DNA of 64,000 bases, taken from assembly GCF_041296385.1 (NCBI RefSeq), contig NC_091022.1, positions 21,161,967 to 21,225,966 of the forward strand, read 5' to 3'. The notes beneath the pieces are model-generated. The model had not been told where the DNA came from. It was given only the letters and a program-made list of their open reading frames with translations, and ran no database searches. Made by a program: the position numbers and the translations under genes. Positions within the stretch are counted from its first letter, which is position 1. Every line of letters starts with the position of its first letter. Of this stretch, positions 1 to 13,000 are shown one piece after another. The stretch comes from Aphelocoma coerulescens (Eukaryota; Chordata; Aves; Passeriformes; Corvidae).

Positions 1-3000
1 GCCTTTTCCAAATCTGTCCACATTTAAATTCAAACTGTGAGAATTCAAAACACCTGGCACTTAAACACAGATAAAACAATTATTGGGACCAAAAGGAACC
101 TACTGGGGGATCACACCTTGTTTGCTGATGCTCCAGCAAACATATCATACAGCCTCTCTTCATAAAGGTTAAAGCTCTGCCCTAAAATCAGCCCAGTTTT
201 TGTCCTCATACTCTTCCCTTGTACTGTTGCATTTGGGTTAGAAATCCTCTTTAGTGTTTCCAGACTGAAGGCAGCTTGTGGCCACACCTGTATTCTTGGC
301 AGTGCAGTTGGTTACCTTGAAGAAGTCCCCTCTCCAAAATTTTTGCCATCATAACAAACTTTTTTTAGCTATCCCAAAGAATGCCGGCTCTTCAGTTTGA
401 TGTTTAAAGACTCCCATGATCATTTTATTAGGCCTTTTTTCCAAGTCTGTCCAGTGTTTAAACAACAGGGGAAGCCTGCACTGAGCACAGTGTTGAAAAT
501 AAAAATCTCACCATTGCTCTGGGTTGCAGCATTACCTCCCAGTTTCTCCTGGTCTTCCTCCCTGTGATGTGCACCAGTCATTTTTTCCCCAGATGTAGCC
601 CTCTGGTGGGTTACAGTCATTCAATGAAGTGCATCAAGGTATTTTCCATCTAGCATCTCAAATTAAGAACTTCCCTCCATCATTAGCCCCTGAAGTTTGA
701 AGTTATGACCTTTCATTTTAAACTATTAAAATACTATTAGTCAAGTTTTAAAGGCCTTCTTGTTGGACAATATTCCACTATCCTTTTTAGTCATGTCATC
801 TTTCCCAGTTTGTGTCCTCAGCAATCAACATAAGCCTATCTTTGTGCCATGGTCTTTGTTTTTTTCCTATTTAGAAAAGAAATCATCCCCCAGGTCAATT
901 CTTCAGAAAGTCTTCTGGTAAACTCACTAGCTCAATAGTTTGGCAATTAGCACAGCTCAAGAAAAGAGCTGGTTCCCTCACAGGCAATGTATTATTAGGA
1001 GCCAAACCACCAATCTGAGCTGTTTCGTGAATCTTTCCCTTGCAGCAATTCACTCTAACCAAGAACTTTGCCAAGAAAATTGCACATTCAGTTGGTAGAA
1101 CACAGTTCTCTATATTTGAACAGACAAGTAATGTTAAAGCTATATTCACTTATCCTTGATATTGAAAGGTATTACCTTATTCTTTACTAAAAGAAAAAGT
1201 AGTGATAGCATATTTATCTAGAGCTTCACCTCAATTCACATTGCTCCTGTTCCTGGGAAGAGGTCATACTTCTAACTCTTTAACATTTATTCTGATAATA
1301 GTTGGTCCCTTTCTTTCCTGGTTTGATTTATAGATAATGAAAATATATTCACCATGAAACAACATGCAATTTTAGTTTGTTAACATAGAAAGGACAAGGT
1401 TAACCTCCACTTTTGTAGTCCTGCAATTAGGATTTTTTCACTATCAAATTTGTACATGCTAACATCCATTGGGCATTTCAGCTATTGTTACCAACAGAGC
1501 TGAGATTTATGTCACTCTGTTGATCAGTTTCTGTAACTGATAATTAAAAATTTAGCTTACCTAGAGATACTTCAAAAAAGGCTTACTGATTTCAAAACTT
1601 AAGCTCAGCAAGTAAAATTATCTGTTTAAACACTCATTGGAAACAAAATCCACATTGTAAAAATAAGAATGTTTGGAAAGAATGTGTGAAGGATTTTAAA
1701 AGAGATTTCACTGCTATGATATGAGTGCCTGGAGACTGTGACTGGCAATAGATTTACCATGCTTTTTCCCATTTCAAGCCAGAGAAGGTTTATATATATA
1801 AAGTACAAATTTGTGCCTTTACTGGAAGAGCTGTCAAGTGAAAGGATTACACAAATCGTTGCCAGGTCATCTGTGTTACAAGCACATTTTGTAACTCCAG
1901 GTCTATCATTAAAGGCTTTTTTCCGCCAAACTAAGAGTTCTCCTCCCTGACCATTCACCATTATTTCCCTGTTAAAAGCACAAAGAAAAGATTTGGGAAA
2001 ACTTAATAAAACAATCTTTTTAGTAAGCAGAAACTTGTGTTATTAGATATTGTGGTGCAATATGTTTCTCCAATTAGAGCTCATCTGAAATTCAAATACC
2101 TTGTTGGTTTCATATAGTTAATTAATACAGTTCATGTTAAAAAAAGAAAAAAATTACAATAAAGTATTTTATTATTCATCCCAAAAGAAAGGAAAAAAGC
2201 AAGTCAACATAAAGCAAATTTAGTCATCAAATTCTTAAATATAAGAGTGAATCTTATTTTCATTCTTTCTGCCTAGATGAAAAGTTCAGACATGCAATGG
2301 TTAGAAAACAGAATGGAGAAACACAGCAGAAAAGCTTTGGGGACCATTGTTCATAACCTTTAGGTTTGGACAAACCTATCTCACTCCAAGGAGAAAAAAA
2401 TCACAGTTAATTTCCAAGATAAAACACACAGGCTCACAAAACTCATTAGGCAATAATTTGTATATTACATTCATGAGCCCCTATTCCTATTAAAGATTAG
2501 CAGGGCAAAATAGTTCCTTGGCAAACTTCCAAAGAACCACAGCAGCTGTTCTGCTGACCAAAACCACTGGGGCCAAGTACCCAACATCCACACTAACCCT
2601 CTGTCAGGGATCTACATTGAACTACCTCTAGTCTGACCTGCCAGGTACCTTTTCATTTCAAAGAAAAGCAGACGTTTCTTTCTCCTTGATTTTCTCCCTC
2701 TTTCAAATACTGTAGTAAAATTAGTTTATGACAACTTGAAAATCTGCATTAGTTCTCAGGGGACTGGGAGAACCCCACAAAATAATGATTCAGGTACAAA
2801 ACCTGATTTTTGCTGAAAGAGCTCAGATATTGCAATAGAGATTTAGGTAAGGAGTGCCATTAAAGAAAACTGAAAAAGTTGTTCACAACCTCTCTGTTTA
2901 CAAGCAACAAAAGAGGAGAGATAAGGCAATATCAATATATCAGGAGATTTGTTTTGTTCAATCTAAAGACTCTTTGTTGTTGTATTTAGACTCTGTGTTG

Positions 3001-3466
3001 TTCTATTTAATGACAGTGCATGTTTCAATAGGAAAAAAAAAGATATTTTCTGCACATTCATGCGGTCTCAGTCTATTTTAGTTGTCAGTGTCTGAATCTC
3101 ACACATTAAACATACCTTTTCTGAGGACAATGCAGGCTGCATACTTTTTACCCAAAAGTTGTTAGTATTTACAAGTATTCTCACGAAATGTTGAGAATTT
3201 TCTCTTTGACTTCCAAGTCTGTAAATTTGTTCATATTTTCATAAATTGAATCAGAGATCTTTCAATGCATAACATCTAAGTGCAAAATGCCTTACAAACA
3301 TATTGAGTCAGAGAATTGGAAAAAGAAAACAATACTGAATATAAATTTGAGATGAAGCTCTTATTGCTAGAGTTGAGTTCTGAAATTCATAGCAAAGATA
3401 CCTTTGATTTCAAAAGGGGAAAGAGTCAACACCCTGATTTCTAATTGTTCTGAAATATCTCCTGGC

Positions 3467-3490
3467 AAAAAAAAAAAAAAAAAAAAAAAA
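3467..3490. repeat. Poly(A) tract, 24 bp
   Basis: Twenty-four consecutive A residues, followed by GG. No target duplication or upstream retroposed sequence is recognised, so it is treated as a simple repeat. Confidence 0.9.
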
Positions 3491-4240
3491 GGAAAACTAA
3501 AAAGCATAGTATGTCATCTTACCACAATACTCAGACTTTGGAAAACACATTCTCAGAGCTGTTTTTATCAAAAACAATATTTAATTTGAAAAGTAGCAGA
3601 AGTTCTCATTAATAAGCAGGAAGAAAAACATCTTACAAAATAGTACAAATTAGCTTAATTTTAACATTAATATTGCACTCTCAAATTCACAAAAACCAAG
3701 ATTTTCAAAGCTTTATGTAACATTTATCTCAAAAAAAAAAAAGGGAAAATAGACAAATTGTGAAGAAAATAATATACAGAAATAAGAGTACATGCACTAA
3801 TCAAATCTGAGTAACAGATGAGATTTTCCTAAATAGACTGATTATATTAATAGCTCTTTGAATAACAGCTGTATGAATACGGTTGCATAAAATCAGATTT
3901 AACTGAAGTATAATTTGGCATATTAAAGGTGTCACAAAAGATACATCTGCAATTTGCAAAATTTGTTCCTTTAAAAGCGTAAAATATTCATCACTCATCA
4001 TATTTTTAAGATTATGAGCTCAGAACTTTATGAACACCAGATTTCATTAAATCCCCTTGTTGCACCTAAAGACTCTGCAAAAAGTAGAAAAAAAAATAGT
4101 GGTGTGTTTTCCATTGTCTTGAGCATAGCAGTAAGTCTGGAAGCAAAGACACAAATTGCATCTGTCTGCCAGCTCTCTGCTGGCTCTGCACCAAATTGTA
4201 AAAGTAAGGAATCAGTCACTTTTGGAATAGCATTCGGGCT

Positions 4241-4312
4241 GAGTTACAGCTTTGTGTCATTCCACCTCAGATTTTGAGTTAAGCTTTGTGTCATTCCACC
4301 TCAGATTTTGAG
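4241..4312. repeat. Two-copy tandem duplication (31 identical bp, period 34)
   Basis: The 31-bp segment from AGCTTTGTGTCATTCC to CAGATTTTGAG occurs at 4248-4278 and again, identically, at 4282-4312. The link is GTTACAG before the first copy and GTTAAG between them. It is a young local duplication in noncoding DNA downstream of GIPC2. Confidence 0.9.
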
Positions 4313-6874
4313 CAGACTGTTCACCAACATTCATCTCCATGTGCAACACACACTAACAAAGTGTTTATAGTTCTACTCTGATCAGCACTTCAATAAAACT
4401 AGTATGTCTAACTAACTCGGGAGATTTTTGTAGTGACATTTAATGACATTTTCATTGTACACAGCATCTAAAGGCATTAGTGTCATTATTGACTAGGTTT
4501 TAAAGGCTGTATGTCATTAGTAAGACAACATTAATTTACTACACAAATCATTGCAAAGAGAGAGAAGTATTTATCATGCTTTATAAGGCAGTGCAATTTT
4601 CATGTAACCAAACCACTACACAATTTAATCATGCATAGCTGGAAAATGCAAATAATCTGCTCAATTAGGTAGTGGCACCATTATGTCACAGGTGCTGGAA
4701 ATCATGTATGCTTTGAGAAAACAGAAAAAGTAAGATATATTGACATGCTTTATTGCAGTAAATGCTAGTAAAATTGCAATCCCTATTTAAATCTTAGGCC
4801 TGAAATAAACTCCACAAAAATAGGCCACTGTGACAAGAGGCAGCTCTCTGCAGAATTAGAGCTTCAGAGATTATTTTTATCTTACTATTTTATCAGTGGA
4901 ATGAGACAAATTATCCTCTGAGTAGAAATTGACTGAACAACATTAATTTCTCGAAACAAAATGAATGGCCAAAACACAAGAGGTTATCTGCTACAGGCAA
5001 CATTTCATGCATTATCCACAGTACTTTTTCTCTTTTTTTTAAAGAAGGAACTCTAAATTTTAATATATTTTATAATCAGTGGCATGTTAGCTACTAACAC
5101 TAGTGTACATAAACACTTCCACAAAATTTGACATTTGAGTTTTATGATTTGAAACCAACAAGGAATTCTTGGCATTTCCTTTTTGCTTTTCACCTAGAAG
5201 TTTAAAGAACAAATTATATGGCCCACAACACTTTAGCCCTTCATTACCATGAGTAAATCAGCTAAAGTAACCCTGTACAAGACAGAGAGCATGCTCAGCT
5301 GCAACAGAAGGTTGTGGGCTCAGATCTGCAATTATTAAAAAAGAAGAAACGCTATCAAACTCCTTTTGCAAAGTAATATATCCTTGAGGGTCCAAATGAG
5401 CAAAGGGATGTACAAAATTTTACCACCTCCTTACAGTTTCTTTAATTTTATTTTCAAGTTTTACAGAAATTTGCTGAAGTGGAGTTTCAAATCCTTCCTC
5501 AATAACCTACTAAAGAGAACAAGAACCTATTCTCTCAATGATACTTCAAAGTGTCATGGTTTTAGACCAAAAAAACAAATCACTGACATAGAACATGTAA
5601 AATTATTGGCATAGTCTTTATTTTAAAGATATCTCTGCAAGACAGTAAAAGACATTCTCTTCAGGTAGTGATTTAGAAAAAAACTTTTGTAGTAATTATT
5701 ATTTTATATTCTTATGCAAATATAAAAATACTAAAGAGCTATGACACCTTCCCAGGTCAGAACCCACATTCTTGTTCAATTTCATTTTCAACAATCTCAG
5801 ATTTCTTAGTAAAAAAATTAGCACTTAAAATAAACATTTATGTACAATATAATTGAAACTCATAACATCTGAAATTAGTTGAGCATTTTTTTCAGGGTCT
5901 AGGCATGCTTTGTCATCCAAACTACAATTCTTTGTGACTTTATAATACCTTTTGGATTTGAACACCTTCAATGTCTATCTTGTGTTGTAGTGTTGAAAAA
6001 AAAACACAGACAAGAGGGGAACTCCACGGGATCTCAAGAAGTTGTTTAGCATATGCAAAGATCAATTAAGCACTTAGTCATACACCGTAGTCTCCAGTGC
6101 CAAATCACAGATATTATTCAAAGTAATCAAAATTAACATCTATTTCTTCCTATTCAGTTCCTATTGCAATAATATGGCATCTGAATAAAGCAGCAGCTTC
6201 CTGGTTTAAGCATTTGTACTCTACTTACCTCAGTAAGACCCAGACAGAGCATATTATGACCCAAATGCAAGCAAGTCTTTCTCATTCCAAGATCTTAGTT
6301 CTCATGTTTCAGCAGAATTCTTTTCCTGAATTTGGGTTCTAAAGAAACAGTGTAGCTTCTTCCCAGCTTTGCCTACTGTAAAGACAATGTCCAGACCAAA
6401 CTGTAAGAAAATCTAAGGCTTTAGGTAAATACATAGGGACAGCAGAAAACCAGGGAACTGCTGCATGAAGCTAGGTAGTTTCTCAACAACTTTATAAAGC
6501 TCTCCAAAGTGATAAAATAATCCTAACTTCTTGTTGCATATGTCTAACACTTTTCAGAATATTGGTATCAAAGTGTATGTACAATAAAAATTACCTAATT
6601 TTCATAAAATTTCTGTATAAATATATCACCTCTTTCTATATATATACTCTCCTTACAGTGATTTCTGTAAGTAAATTGTTTTAAATTGCATTTGTCAGAA
6701 GTTTGGGTTTATCTTCATTTCTATTAGAAACCTTCCTTTGCAAAGGCAAGTCTCAGGTCAGAATACTTGTGCAGAGCACCCTGAAATTACACCAACAAAG
6801 TTATTAAAATTCTGATGCACATATTTGCAAATCATCTTGTATTTTCAAACAGGGATTGATAAACTGCACAGTTC

Positions 6875-7029
6875 TCATTCCAGTCGTCCTTTCTTAGCAT
6901 CACCTATTGCTCCCCATACATCAAATACAAACTCATCTGGAAATGCAAAGTCTCCAAGAGCTTCATCCAATGCCACTGCAAATTCATCTGGGTTTTTCTT
7001 GTCTCTTCCAGCTTCCACAATTGTTGCAG
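6875..7029 (-). CDS. GIPC2: GIPC2 terminal coding exon 6 (residues 267-317 and stop)
   Basis: This exon encodes [35 protein letters not shown] and [15 protein letters not shown], followed by [22 protein letters not shown] is the near-invariant C-terminal signature of the family. The acceptor is TTGCTCTTTAG before CTGC. The ending KKGRLE differs slightly from the KVGRY ending I know from GIPC1. Confidence 0.95.
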
Positions 7030-10000
7030 CTAAAGAGCAACAAAACAAAATAATGTAATTATCATGAAAGTGACAGCTAACACATAGGGCCAAGACAGCT
7101 TTGGGATGTCTATTTTCAAAACCTGGTAAGGTCAGCTTAGGGAGATGCAAAGTCTACCAGCTGAATTTATGATTCAACAGGATAAAGTTTGTGCTTATGC
7201 CTCATGAAAGTGAAAAAGTTATTTCTGAAAATCTCAGCCAGGTGGTTCAAACTGTGCAGAAGCAAGAGAAAGGCCTTGCTGCTGTGCATGATGAACTGGA
7301 GCCACCAAACACTAGGAACATCTTGGTATCCAGGAAAATGAAAGCAGAGGTGTGATACAACAGAAGGAAACTCTGGTATCTTCTATACCAATACTGTCCA
7401 CCATTTTCTCTTATTTAACAAACAAGTACCAGAATTTATCAAGTGTCACATCTCAGTTTTGAAACAGCTACACTGGGGCTGCTGCTTGGTACTCACTCCT
7501 TGGCTGCTGTGCTCATCCCTCACCTTTTGCTACTACAGTTTCTCAGATCGTCTATCCCAAACAACACTGGATGCTGGCAACCCATGGATATTAGAGCAAA
7601 TGAAAACTGGGAGGGCTCAAACCTCTCTTGATCACAGCACCTGCACCTCCATGAGGGGTGAAAAGAGTCGGTGTACAGGTTTCTCCTGGCTAAGCTGGGC
7701 CCAGAGAACCACTGGCAGCAAGCTACCACGGTTTGAGGGGTGCAGAATGCTCTGCAAGACACATTCAGCACAAACAGCACTGCTGAATACAGTTTATTTT
7801 CTGACCTGTATTTCTGTTCCACAGCCTCTGTTCAAATTCACAGGAAAATGATGGTATTATATGATAGATGAAACCTCAAAATCTGCTTCATTTTGTGATT
7901 ACTTTACACACCTGCCTTAAACTGCAAGATGTCCTCCATCTTTTGTTAAATATCAAATAACCACTTTCTCCATAAGCATATCAAATTCAAGCATCATAGT
8001 GAAGGATTTGATAGCTTCTAGCCTTTTCTCAGAGGAATATCCAAATGCAAAACACATAATACAGTACCTGAGAAAGGGAAGGAAGTTTTAAAGTCACAGA
8101 AAAACATCTTCACTGGAGCAGTCTGCCATCTACCACATGCACTGTATTGAATCAATATGGCAAAATCTCTGATAAAAACAAAAATAAATTTTCCCTACTC
8201 TGAACCTTTACTAAATTTATTTAATTTTATTTTGTTGACCTAAAACTCAGCTCAAATTTATTGACAGTTATGAACTTCTGGCAAACAGTACGTGCTGTTG
8301 TGCAAACATGTAACAAGCTGTAAGCAAGCTTGAGCCATATTCCACATTGTAAACGTCAACAACAGTAATTTTGAGGACACTTGATGTTTTGGTTTTAACT
8401 GTGGTCAGATGTGAGGCTCCAAACACAATAAAAGTGTGTCAAACTACACAAAGTTGTCCAAGGAAAATTTATGCAAATCTTGACAAATAAATTGCTGTGA
8501 TGGAGACAGTTCAAGGGTAACCAAGCTTCCCAGGCACCACTAGTGGTTCTCAAGGGCACTCAAGACCTGTTTCCTGCCAGAAGAAACCCTATCCCTCTTG
8601 CACTGATTCTCTCTGTGTCCCCCATGAAGTTCCTGGGACTCTGATTCAGACAAGTCTGGATGGGAAATGGGCATTAAAGAGGGGACTCTTTCCTGACAGG
8701 TGGAACACAAGTATTTGTCCTATCAGTGCCACTCTATATTCCCTGTCAATGTGGCATAAGAAGGTACTTACAGGGAAGGAACCCTGGAGGTAATGAGGTG
8801 AAGGGTATAATTGACACTTCACAGATTTCTGGATTTGAAGCAGGGTATGAATGTACTTTTTACAGACACTGGGAGAAGGGTGGAGAGAAAAGAGCTGTGT
8901 AAGGTGATGTAAGAGCAAATATGTCAAGATATTGTTTTACCAGATATTTAGAGAAAGCTACCATCAAGAAAGTAAGGACCTACACAAGTGTTCAAGCAGT
9001 GTGGGAGTGAGGAATTTAGCTATTTTTAAGATAAATTGGCCAAGAGATATGGAAGAACCATATGACACAGACAGCAGCAATAAAACAAGACAACACAGCA
9101 TATCACAATCCAGCTGCCCTAGCTGAAGGTTCAGAATTGCATGTAACAAACTGTCATTAACAGAAGGTGTAAGTTCAAACACAACTTTCTTTAAAGATTT
9201 AGCTTCCCAAATAATGAAATAGAATCTAAAAACTACTTTATTACAGATTTACAAAACTTGAAAACAAAATCCACTAAACTTAGATGATCAACTTTCAACC
9301 CAGTCAATCGGGAATCAGAACATCACTGTCGTGCTAAAGCAGCCTCAGAAAACACTGTCTTCATCTGTATTGAGTAAGTCTAATCAGCACTGCCAGGGCA
9401 CATTTAATGTCCTGTATTTATCAAAGCACATTGGCATTCCCAGCTCCACCCGATGGAATGAAACAGGCTTCTTGGGAAGCCTGAGGGACCGGGCGCTTTC
9501 GGCAGCGCGGTGCTGACCTCCAGCGCCAGCCCTGCTGCACTGCCGCGCACCGCGGCGCCGGGCCCAGCCCTCCCTGCGCATCTCCGCGCACCAGCGGCGC
9601 CGGGCCCAGCCCTCCCTGCGCATCTCCGCGCACCGCGGCGCCGGCCCCAGCCCTCCCTGCGCATCTCCGCGCACCGCGGCGCCGGCCCCAGCCCTCCCTG
9701 CGCATCTCCGCGCACCGCGGCGCCGGGCTCAGCCCTCCCTGCGCATCTCCGCGCACCGCGGCGCCGGGCCCAGCCCTCCCTGCGCATCTCCGCGCACCGC
9801 GGCGCCGAGCTCAGCCCTCCCTGCGCATCTCCGCGCACCAGCGGCGCCGGCCCCAGCCCTCCCTGCGCATCTCCGCGCACCAGCGGCGCCGGCCCCAGCC
9901 CTCCCTGCGCATCTCCGCGCACCAGCGGCGCCGGCCCCAGCCCTCCCTGCGCATCTCCGCGCACCAGCGGCGCCGGCCCCAGCCCTCCCTGCGCATCTCC

Positions 10001-13000
10001 GCGCACCGCGGCGCTGGCCCCAGCCCTCCCTGCGCATCTCCGCGCACCGCGGCGCCGAGCTCAGCCCTCCCTGCGCATCTCCGCGCACCGCGGCGCCGAG
10101 CTCAGCCCTCCCTGCGCATCTCCGCGCACCAGCGGCGCCGGCCCCAGCCCTCCCTGCGCATCTCCGCGCACCGCGGCGCCGAGCTCAGCCCTCCCTGCGC
10201 ATCTCCGCGCACCGCGGCGCCGAGCTCAGCCCTCCCTGCGCATCTCCGCGCACCAGCGGCGCCGAGCTCAGCCCTCCCTGCGCATCTCCGCGCACCGCGG
10301 CGCTGGCCCCAGCCCTCCCTGCGCATCTCCGCGCACCGCGGCGCCGAGCTCAGCCCTCCCTGCGCATCTCCGCGCACCAGCGGCGCCGAGCTCAGCCCTC
10401 CCTGCGCATCTCCGCGCACCGCGGCGCCGGGCCCAGCCCTCCCTGCGCATCTCCGCGCACCAGCGGCGCCGGGCCCAGCCCTCCCTGCGCATCTCCGCGC
10501 ACCAGCGGCGCCGGGCCCAGCCCTCCCTGCGCATCTCCGCGCACCAGCGGCGCCGGGCCCAGCCCTCCCTGCGCATCTCCGCGCACCGCGGCGCCGGGCC
10601 CAGCCCTCCCTGCGCATCTCCGCGCACCGCGGCGCTGGCCCCAGCCCTCCCTGCGCATCTCCGCGCACCGCGGCGCCGGGCCCAGCCCTCCCTGCGCATC
10701 TCCGCGCACCGCGGCGCTGGCCCCAGCCCTCCCTGCGCATCTCCGCGCACCGCGGCGCTGGCCCCAGCCCTCCCTGCGCATCTCCGCGCACCGCGGCGCT
10801 GGCCCCAGCCCTCCCTGCGCATCTCCGCGCACCGCGGCGCGTCCCGCGGCGCGAAGCCGAGCCCTGCTTCACTCCTTTCATCCAGAAGTGCTAAAGCTGG
10901 CCAGCCTTCTCTGCCACCCGTGAACACATTCCTGTTTCCCCCGGTAGCTGCCACAGCTGCGGGACGGCGTCCCCAGGGCGGGACAGCTGTGTTCACACAG
11001 TGACATACGCCATGTGGAATTCCCAAGGCAAATCAAAGCCTACTGATTTGCCAAGGCATTTAGCAGATACTTGCCAGCTAGAAGAAAACTTTACTGGTTC
11101 TCAGAGGGTGACAGCTTCGTGCCAAATTGTGTCCACTCCCCTTTCCCCACTGCTTCTTGTAAGAGCTGCACCATAAGTGATTACAGGAATTTTATTCCAA
11201 TAGAATATTTTTTCCACAGTCAAAAGAGCCTCAATTGTTTTTAGATTTTCCTTTATTCATTTCACTTCAGGCAATGTGAATATCTGATAAGTTTTTGCAT
11301 AAAATGTGAAAAGTTCAGCAATCTTAAAAGTGATGAAAGGAATTAGAAGTCTTGTCAACTTTAACTGAGAAGCTCAGTATCAGACTTCCCAGAATATGAA
11401 CAAAGTAATATGTTGGCTTTTTAAATATAGATCCTTTAAAATAACTTCAAAGATCTTTCACAAAATCCTTATTTTCACTTTTAATAGACACATGGGGCAC
11501 AAGCCATGAAAGCTACTTTCTGCCTGCCATTCTTATTATCTACCTTACATAGTGGTTTTGCTACCTATATCCTATACTGTAACTTCTGAAAAAGCTTTTT
11601 TCAGATGTCTTGACAGAAACCTCAATATTTATTTAGCTGTAATGCTATTAGAAGCTTTGCCTTCATCAAAAGTAACAAATATTATTATCCTGTCCTGTCA
11701 CTCTAAAGCAGAAAATGAAGCATTCTATTGCCGTTTCCAGTATTTAAGATTACTTGTTTTAAGTTTCATGTTGAATACTGTCAGATCTGGTACTCAAGAG
11801 CTATTAGAAATATTTCTTCTTGCTCCTTTTTCTTAAGTACTAATTCTTCTTGAAGTGGAGAAGTTTTTTTTGTTTAACTGGACTTTCTGCCCTTCCTTTT
11901 TTCAAAAAACTCCCATTTTTCTTTCAGAGTAAATGAATAGCCATAAACAATATACCCCAGAATGTATGCAATAAAATCCTTTGGGAAAGGAAGTCTGGTG
12001 AAAGAAGGAGAAGAAAACAACAGATTCAGGGAGAATATCACTTCAGTTAAAGCATTTAGAGATAAAAACATCTATTGAATATTGATGGTTTGGATTTCTG
12101 AGCCAAGAGAAGAAGCTTCAATAACAGAAGAGTTTTAAACCTGTTAAGATATTTTGACTAGATGGTAAGTTTGAAAAATGAAGCCAAGTATAGAAAAGTA
12201 GTTTTTAAATTTTTTAAACAAAGACAGAATATGCAAGGATATTTCAGCCTGATCTCAGTGATGGAAGGTTATGAAACAGACTATCTTGTGTGTCATCACA
12301 CAGCATGTACAGGACAAACAGCGGATCAGGCCCAGGAAAGACAGGTCCTGCCTGACCAACCTGATCTCCTTTTATGACCAGATGACCCCCCTATAGATGA
12401 GGGAAAGGCTGTGGATGTTTCTACCTGGACTTCAGTAAAGCCTTTGATACTGTCCCCCACAGCTTTCTCCTGGAGAAGCTGGCACCCCATGACTGCACCA
12501 GGGGATGTTCAGGTTGGACATTAGGAAAAATTTCTTCCCTGAAAGGGTGGTTAAGCATGGGAATGGGCTGCACAGGGAAATGGTGGAGTCACCATCGCTG
12601 AAAGTGCTCAAGAAATGATTGGGTGTGGCACTTAGTCTATGTTTAGTTGGCATGGTGGTGTCTGGTCAAAGCCTGAACTCGATATCAGAGGTCTTTTCCA
12701 ACCCTAATGATTCTATGATATGTCGTGTCTGATAATATTATAGGGAGCAACAGAGAGGAAGTAATCATCCAAAAGTAGAAAAGTAGAACAAAGGAGAACA
12801 AAGTATCAGTGGATGAAGCCAAAAGATGCTGAAAAATATTTGGACAGGAAGCCCTTTTTGCCGTCATTTACAATCCGTAGCATCCTGGGGTTAGATCCAG
12901 GCTTCCTCCCACCAAGAACTTTTGGGATTAAATACAGTCCATAACAATTCAAGTCTTACTGATTTAAAAAAATAAATGCCAATATTTTTCACTTGCACTG

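Larger units (their letters stand above)
1..6874. other. GIPC2 3' UTR and downstream intergenic DNA
   Basis: No exon, conserved protein segment or RNA gene is recognised. The GIPC2 3' UTR must begin at 6874 and run leftwards; candidate minus-strand AATAAA signals occur near 5619 and 5450, but I cannot choose between them. The region contains the tandem duplication at 4241-4312, the poly(A) tract and an AT-rich segment at 4430-4760 resembling a conserved regulatory element. Two similar 30-bp stretches (2-28 and 433-463, sharing CTGTCCA and TTTAAA) hint at an unrecognised old repeat at the left edge. Confidence 0.5.

Noticed and set aside
3467..3490. Processed pseudogene tail
   Set aside because: No retroposed mRNA sequence or flanking duplication is visible beside the poly(A) tract.
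7443..7851. Overlapping open frames just upstream of GIPC2 exon 6
   Set aside because: Frames occur on both strands over the same bases, with no family similarity. The segment is intronic and slightly GC-richer than average.
9545..10826. CRISPR array
   Set aside because: Units are directly contiguous with no unique spacers, and the context is a vertebrate intron.
9510..11003. A 497-codon open frame as a protein-coding gene
   Set aside because: It is the GC-rich minisatellite. Every frame is open because the unit lacks stop codons. There is no splice structure or known family, and 41-bp units change frame.
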